Source: Pseudomonadota bacterium
Lineage (GTDB): Bacteria; Pseudomonadota; Alphaproteobacteria; Rhizobiales; Rhizobiaceae
Assembly: GCA_023387715.1 (NCBI GenBank)
Contig: JAEWHQ010000210.1
Coordinates: forward strand, 1-9,819
Direction of reading: 5' to 3'
Length of the DNA stretch: 9,819 nucleotides
The notes under the pieces were generated by a model that did no database searches, was not told the DNA's origin, and worked only from the letters and a program-made list of their open reading frames with translations. How positions within the stretch are numbered: the first letter of the stretch is position 1; each line of letters starts with the position of its first letter. The position numbers were made by a program, and so were the translations under genes. Below are positions 6,363 through 9,819 of this stretch, piece by piece.

Positions 6363-7055
6363 ATGCTTGATGTTGGTTGGTCCGAAATTCTTGTTATCGC
6401 AGTCGTGATGATTGTGGTTGTCGGGCCGAAAGATTTGCCGAAAATGCTGCGTGCATTCGGCAAGGCTACGGCGCGCATGCGCACCACCGCCAATGAGTTT
6501 AAACGTCAGTTCGATGATGCCTTGAAAGAGGCAGAGCTGGATGATGTTAAAACAATCATTGATGAAACACGCAAGCTCGATCCGCGCGGAAAAATGACAC
6601 AGGTTTTTGACCCTATCCGGACAGCCGGTAATGATCTGAAGGCAAGCCTCAATCAGTCGCCGAAGCCTGAGCAGTCTGCAAAACCAGTCGATTCTTCAAT
6701 CTATAAAGATGGTGAAAAACCGGCTGAGCCGGAAGCCATCGCACCTGTAAGTGAAGTAAAATCACCATCAGATGCGATTACTGAAGCTGTGAAGAAGAAT
6801 TTGCCTGAAGAGGTGAAGCCGGAAGCCGCAAAACCAGCAAAAGCGCTTGTGGAAGCAGCAGCTAAAGTGAAGAGCGCACCGAAAGCAAAAGTTGCACCTA
6901 AGGCATCGGCTGCGAAAGCGCCTGCTACGAAAGCTGCCGTTAAGACCGCTGCTGCAAAACCGGCAGCGCCTAAAAAGGCACCTGCGAAAAAAGCACCGGC
7001 TCCAAAGACGAGCGCTAAAAAACCTGCTGCAAAAACGACAGGAACGAATGAGTGA
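6363..7055 (+). CDS. tatB: Twin-arginine translocase subunit TatB
   Basis: TatB and TatC form the receptor for twin-arginine signal peptides. The 230-residue product has the N-terminal membrane helix (about 5-20) with Glu8 where E. coli TatB has its conserved Glu8, the Gly21-Pro22 hinge in VGPKDLPKML, and an amphipathic helix to about residue 55. The C-terminal half is long and unusual in composition: mixed Lys/Glu/Pro to about 164, then a basic Ala-Lys-Pro tail (165-229) with 17 Lys and no acidic residue, reminiscent of histone H1 tails. CGAGGG (6351-6356) is six bases from the ATG. The gap upstream (6213-6362) is AT-rich and should contain a promoter, or transcripts must read through the terminator after tatA; I could not pick a clear -35/-10 pair. 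The stop overlaps the tatC start by four bases. Confidence 0.95.
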   Translation: MLDVGWSEILVIAVVMIVVVGPKDLPKMLRAFGKATARMRTTANEFKRQFDDALKEAELDDVKTIIDETRKLDPRGKMTQVFDPIRTAGNDLKASLNQSPKPEQSAKPVDSSIYKDGEKPAEPEAIAPVSEVKSPSDAITEAVKKNLPEEVKPEAAKPAKALVEAAAKVKSAPKAKVAPKASAAKAPATKAAVKTAAAKPAAPKKAPAKKAPAPKTSAKKPAAKTTGTNE

Positions 7056-7867
7056 CCAAACACGACGATGAGATTGAGCAGAGCGCAGCTCCGCTCCTTG
7101 AGCACCTGATTGAACTGCGTCGCCGTCTGATCTGGGCGATTTTGGCGTTTTTCGTAGCCTTTGTTCTCTGTTTTGCTTTTGCCAAGCAGTTATTCAACCT
7201 GCTCGTTGTGCCTTATCAGTGGGCAATTGATTGGGCAGGCTTGGATCGCTCCAAAGCTGAATTGATTTATACGGCACCTCAGGAATTTTTCTTCACGCAG
7301 GTTAAAGTCGCCATGTTTGGCGGTCTTGTGCTGGCATTCCCGATCATCGCTTCGCAGGTTTACAAATTTGTGGCACCGGGTCTCTATAAGCACGAAAGAA
7401 TGGCATTTTTGCCGTTTTTGATTGCTTCGCCTTTATTGTTTCTTGTTGGCGCAGCGCTGGTTTATTTCTTCTTCATCCCAATGGTGATGTGGTTCTTCTT
7501 GGCCATGCAGCAATCTGGCGGCGGCGGTGAAGTGCAGATTTCGCTGTTGCCGAAAGTATCTGAATATTTAAGCCTGATCATGACATTGATTATGGCTTTT
7601 GGCTTGGTGTTCCAGTTGCCGGTTGTCACCAGCCTGATGGTGCGTGCCGGTTTGCTGACCTCGCAAGGCCTTAAAGATAAGCGCAAATATGCGATTGTGA
7701 TTGCCTTTGTGGTGGCTGCAGTCCTGACCCCGCCGGATCCTGCCAGCCAGATCGGCTTGGCAATTCCGACCATTCTGCTTTACGAAGTTTCGATTATTAT
7801 GGCTCGGATGATTGAGCGTAAAAAATCAGAAAATAACAATACAGATGAAAGTTCATCTGAAGAGTAA
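7052..7867 (+). CDS. tatC: Twin-arginine translocase subunit TatC
   Basis: TatC is the multispanning core that binds the twin-arginine motif. The 271-residue product has six hydrophobic segments (about 26-46, 88-104, 119-141, 173-193, 212-226, 234-251). Conserved-type features seen: HLIELRRR (18-25), with Glu21 and Arg23 at the positions of E. coli Glu15 and Arg17; APGLYKHE (108-115), with Glu115 at the Glu103 signal-binding position; and LTPPD (225-229), with Asp229 at the Asp211 position. At the site of E. coli Glu170 the sequence is FQLPV, with Gln188 instead of Glu; as far as I recall this is common in alphaproteobacteria. The start is GTG inside GTGA, overlapping the tatB stop, with GGA at 7041-7043, so tatB and tatC are translationally coupled. 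The tail (253-271) is Lys- then Ser/Glu-rich. Confidence 0.96.
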   Translation: MTKHDDEIEQSAAPLLEHLIELRRRLIWAILAFFVAFVLCFAFAKQLFNLLVVPYQWAIDWAGLDRSKAELIYTAPQEFFFTQVKVAMFGGLVLAFPIIASQVYKFVAPGLYKHERMAFLPFLIASPLLFLVGAALVYFFFIPMVMWFFLAMQQSGGGGEVQISLLPKVSEYLSLIMTLIMAFGLVFQLPVVTSLMVRAGLLTSQGLKDKRKYAIVIAFVVAAVLTPPDPASQIGLAIPTILLYEVSIIMARMIERKKSENNNTDESSSEE

Positions 7868-7884
7868 AATCGACTAAAAAGAAT

Positions 7885-7933
7885 TAAGGATCACGCACTA
7901 TAAGTGGGTGATCCTTATAATGTATAATTTTTT
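7885..7933 (+). terminator. Probable terminator after tatC
   Basis: TAAGGATCAC (7885-7894) pairs with GTGATCCTTA (7908-7917). After one G/G mismatch, CACT (7896-7899) pairs with AGTG (7903-7906) over a three-base loop. A six-T run (7928-7933) follows, but ten bases after the stem, which is loose for an intrinsic terminator. Five A residues just upstream (7876-7880) would give a T-run on the opposite strand, so it may work both ways. Confidence 0.6.
7916..7928 (+). promoter_or_regulatory. Two TATAAT boxes, candidate serS promoter
   Basis: TATAAT occurs at 7916-7921 and again at 7923-7928. Either is a perfect -10 hexamer; the second would start transcription near 7935 and leave a leader of about 16 bases before serS. 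No good -35 hexamer lies 16-18 bases upstream; that space is taken by the preceding hairpin. The call rests on the -10 sequence and its place before a gene that needs a promoter. Confidence 0.4.
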
Positions 7934-7950
7934 GTGAAACGGCTTTTCTC

Positions 7951-9234
7951 ATGCATGATATCAAATGGATCCGCGAAAACCCTGAAGGTTTCGATGCAGC
8001 TTTGCAAAAACGTGGTGTTGCTCCTCAATCCGCGCATTTGATTGCACTGGACGAACAGCGCCGCCTGCACATTGCTAAGGTGCAGGAAGCGCAGGAGCGC
8101 CGTAATGCTGCATCCAAAGAAATCGGCAAGGCGATGGCTTCCAAAGATATGGAAACAGCCGAAAAGCTGAAAACTGAAGTGGGCGAGTTGAAAAATTTCC
8201 TGAGCGAAGCTGAGGAAGAAGAACGCCGCCTTAATCAGGAATTGACCACAGCGCTTTCAACATTGCCGAATATTCCGTTGGAATCCGTGCCTCTCGGTCA
8301 GGATGAAAACGACAATGTGGAAATCCGCCGCGTTGGTAATCAGAAGAACTTTGCCTTTGAGCCGAAAGAACATTTCGAAATTGGCGAAAATCTTGGACTG
8401 ATGAATTTTGAACGTGCGGCTAAAATTGCCGGTTCACGTTTCACGGTTCTGACCGGTGCTTTGGCGCGCCTTGAGCGCGCTCTTGGTCAATTTATGCTGG
8501 ATCTGCACACAACCGAGCACGGCTACACAGAAGTGATGCCACCGCTGATGGTGCGTGATGAAGCTATGTATGGCACCGGCCAGTTGCCAAAATTCAGCGA
8601 AGACCTGTTCCGCACCACCGATGGCCGCTGGCTGATCCCAACCTCGGAAGTGCCGCTGACCAATCTGGTAGCGCAGGAAATTCTTGATGGTCGCACATTG
8701 CCGCTGCGCTTTACGGCATTGACCCCTTGCTTCCGTTCAGAAGCTGGTTCGGCTGGCCGTGACACACGCGGTATGCTGCGTCAGCACCAGTTCCTTAAAG
8801 TGGAAATGGTGTCGATCACCAATGCTGAAAATGCCATTGATGAACATGAGCGCATGACAGCCTGTGCAGAAGAAGTGCTCAAGCGCCTTGATATTCCGTT
8901 CCGCACTGTTGTGCTTTGCACGGGCGATATGGGCTTTGGCGCACAGAAAACCTACGATATTGAAGCATGGATTCCGGGTCAGAAGACCTATCGCGAAATT
9001 TCCAGCTGCTCGGTCTGTGGTGATTTTCAGGGACGCCGCATGAATGCGCGCTACCGTGTTGAAGGTGAGAAAAACACCCGTCACGTTTATACGCTCAATG
9101 GCTCCGGTGTAGCGGTTGGCCGTGCACTGATTGCGGTGATTGAAAACTATCAGCAGGAAGATGGCAGCATTATTGTTCCTGAAGTTTTGGTGCCTTACAT
9201 GGGCGGCATGACAAAAATCGAAAAAGTAATTTAA
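7951..9234 (+). CDS. serS: Seryl-tRNA synthetase (class II)
   Basis: SerRS attaches serine to tRNA-Ser (and to tRNA-Sec where present). The 427-residue product is full length for the bacterial family. It begins [14 protein letters not shown], the family's typical start, followed by the long antiparallel coiled-coil arm (about 28-100) that contacts the tRNA long variable arm. The class II core shows TSEVPLTN (231-238), motif 2 as [14 protein letters not shown] (261-274), leading into RQHQF (277-281), and motif 3 as [10 protein letters not shown] (384-393) with its catalytic Arg391. Nothing essential appears missing. The ATG is supported by homology rather than by a ribosome site: the 15 bases upstream hold only a weak GAAACGG-like purine stretch, which with the nearby TATAAT suggests a short, weakly led message. 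Confidence 0.97.
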   Translation: MHDIKWIRENPEGFDAALQKRGVAPQSAHLIALDEQRRLHIAKVQEAQERRNAASKEIGKAMASKDMETAEKLKTEVGELKNFLSEAEEEERRLNQELTTALSTLPNIPLESVPLGQDENDNVEIRRVGNQKNFAFEPKEHFEIGENLGLMNFERAAKIAGSRFTVLTGALARLERALGQFMLDLHTTEHGYTEVMPPLMVRDEAMYGTGQLPKFSEDLFRTTDGRWLIPTSEVPLTNLVAQEILDGRTLPLRFTALTPCFRSEAGSAGRDTRGMLRQHQFLKVEMVSITNAENAIDEHERMTACAEEVLKRLDIPFRTVVLCTGDMGFGAQKTYDIEAWIPGQKTYREISSCSVCGDFQGRRMNARYRVEGEKNTRHVYTLNGSGVAVGRALIAVIENYQQEDGSIIVPEVLVPYMGGMTKIEKVI

Positions 9235-9253
9235 GTTTTTTCGGATAAAGAAG

Positions 9254-9296
9254 ACCTGCCGGATTTCATGAATGACTTCATTAATATCCGGCAGGT
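9254..9296 (+). terminator. Strong hairpin after serS, probable terminator
   Basis: ACCTGCCGGAT (9254-9264) pairs perfectly with ATCCGGCAGGT (9286-9296), and an inner ATGAA/TTCAT stem (9268-9272, 9277-9281) closes most of the loop. Only three T residues follow on this strand (9298-9300), then an A-run. It is therefore not a standard intrinsic terminator and could instead protect the serS 3' end. The core ATCCGG reappears at 9307-9312. Confidence 0.5.
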
Positions 9297-9332
9297 ATTT
9301 AAAAAAATCCGGAGCGGTTTTGTTGCTTCGGT

Positions 9333-9339
9333 TAAGGAG
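9333..9339 (+). promoter_or_regulatory. Strong ribosome binding site of pcm
   Basis: TAAGGAG, a near-perfect Shine-Dalgarno sequence, sits eight bases before the ATG at 9348. It decides this start over the in-frame ATG at 9381, which is the only close alternative and would drop a basic 11-residue leader. Confidence 0.7.
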
Positions 9340-9347
9340 CGCACATA

Positions 9348-9819
9348 ATGAACCGGGCTTCGGCACATAAGCGGCCAAAAATGTCGGAACGGGAGGGGTT
9401 TGCAGCATTCGTTTTGCGTATGCGTGCAATCGGTCTTCATGATCCGCGTTTGTTTGCTGCTATCGAATCTGTGCAGCGCCAGAGTTTCATTGATGTGAAC
9501 TGGATGGATTTGGCTTATTCATCCCGGACTATTCCGCTGCCTTGCGGCGAATATGTTGAAAGCCTCGATGAACAGACCCGCATTTTGTCGGCTCTGAATA
9601 TTGAGCAAAACCACCGTATTTTAGAAATTGGTACAGGCTCCGGCTTTACCGCTGCTGTGATGGGGCGCTTGGCGACACGGGTCACAAGCCTTGATCGATA
9701 TCGCAGCCTTTGCGAGCATGCACGTACTTGTATCCAAGCTTTGCAGATTGAGAATATCAACGTCAAACATGCCGATGGCCGCCATGGCGCGGCAGGCGGG
9801 CCGTTTGACCGTATTGTCT
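9348..9819 (+). CDS. pcm: Protein-L-isoaspartate O-methyltransferase-type enzyme, cut by the window end
   Basis: The first 157 codons of a SAM-dependent methyltransferase. Pcm methylates L-isoaspartyl residues in damaged proteins, starting their repair. Seen: a helical N-terminus (16-45), the segment YSSRTIPLPCGEYVES (57-72) before the fold, and the SAM-binding motif I LEIGTGSGFT (92-101). An acidic motif II-like strand end (VTSLDR, 112-117) and ADGRHG at 142-147 follow. The segment where canonical Pcm has a GxGQTISQP-type active-site stretch reads differently here, as I believe is usual in the rhizobial branch, so activity on isoaspartate is likely but not proven by the sequence. The last third is outside the window. 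In E. coli pcm follows surE and precedes nlpD; here surE is not upstream. Confidence 0.85.
   Translation, partial: MNRASAHKRPKMSEREGFAAFVLRMRAIGLHDPRLFAAIESVQRQSFIDVNWMDLAYSSRTIPLPCGEYVESLDEQTRILSALNIEQNHRILEIGTGSGFTAAVMGRLATRVTSLDRYRSLCEHARTCIQALQIENINVKHADGRHGAAGGPFDRIV

Noticed and set aside
8737..9429. A 230-codon minus-strand open frame across the end of serS and the start of pcm
   Set aside because: It lies opposite conserved SerRS motif 3 and the pcm start, its composition is His/Asn-rich without domain features, and it crosses the inter-gene hairpin. It is best explained as a shadow.

Overview
The window looks like core chromosome of an alphaproteobacterium of the order Hyphomicrobiales (Rhizobiales), most like the Brucellaceae/Bartonellaceae. 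Three things point there: the gene order (SPOR protein, nagZ, scpA, scpB, tatA, tatB, tatC, serS, pcm), the TatA N-terminus ([13 protein letters not shown]), and an Ala/Lys/Pro-tailed TatB. By eye the base composition is intermediate, less GC-rich than Brucella and less AT-rich than most Bartonella. The species is inferred from memory of these families, not from a search. All genes are on the + strand.

Layout. 1-2820: most or all of a large bitopic SPOR-domain protein with a long acidic, disordered cytoplasmic part. It is followed by a small hairpin and a good intrinsic terminator (2887-2920). 2994-5596: a tight nagZ-scpA-scpB run (21-base gap, then a 4-base TTGA overlap). 5597-5947: a 351-base spacer with several dyads and a CtrA-like TTAA-N7-TTAA site. 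5948-7867: tatA, a strong intrinsic terminator (6175-6212), a 150-base AT-rich stretch, then tatB and tatC overlapping by GTGA. 7885-7933: a hairpin plus T-run that overlaps two TATAAT boxes ahead of serS (7951-9234). 9235-9347: a spacer with a very strong hairpin, then the start of a pcm-type methyltransferase that runs off the window end.

The genes divide among envelope, chromosome and housekeeping work. The SPOR protein probably binds glycan at the division site and NagZ recycles muropeptides. ScpAB are the kleisin and winged-helix partners of Smc in chromosome segregation. TatABC exports folded proteins; in E. coli these include cell-wall amidases. SerS charges tRNA-Ser, and Pcm-type enzymes repair isoaspartyl residues.

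I found no mobile element, CRISPR array, toxin-antitoxin, phage or defence system, and no evidence of a new biological system. The points most worth a second look are regulatory or architectural: the terminator inside the tat cluster, the dyad-rich spacer before tatA, the repeated LExEL-type motifs in the SPOR protein, and the lack of surE between serS and pcm, where I would expect it in this lineage.
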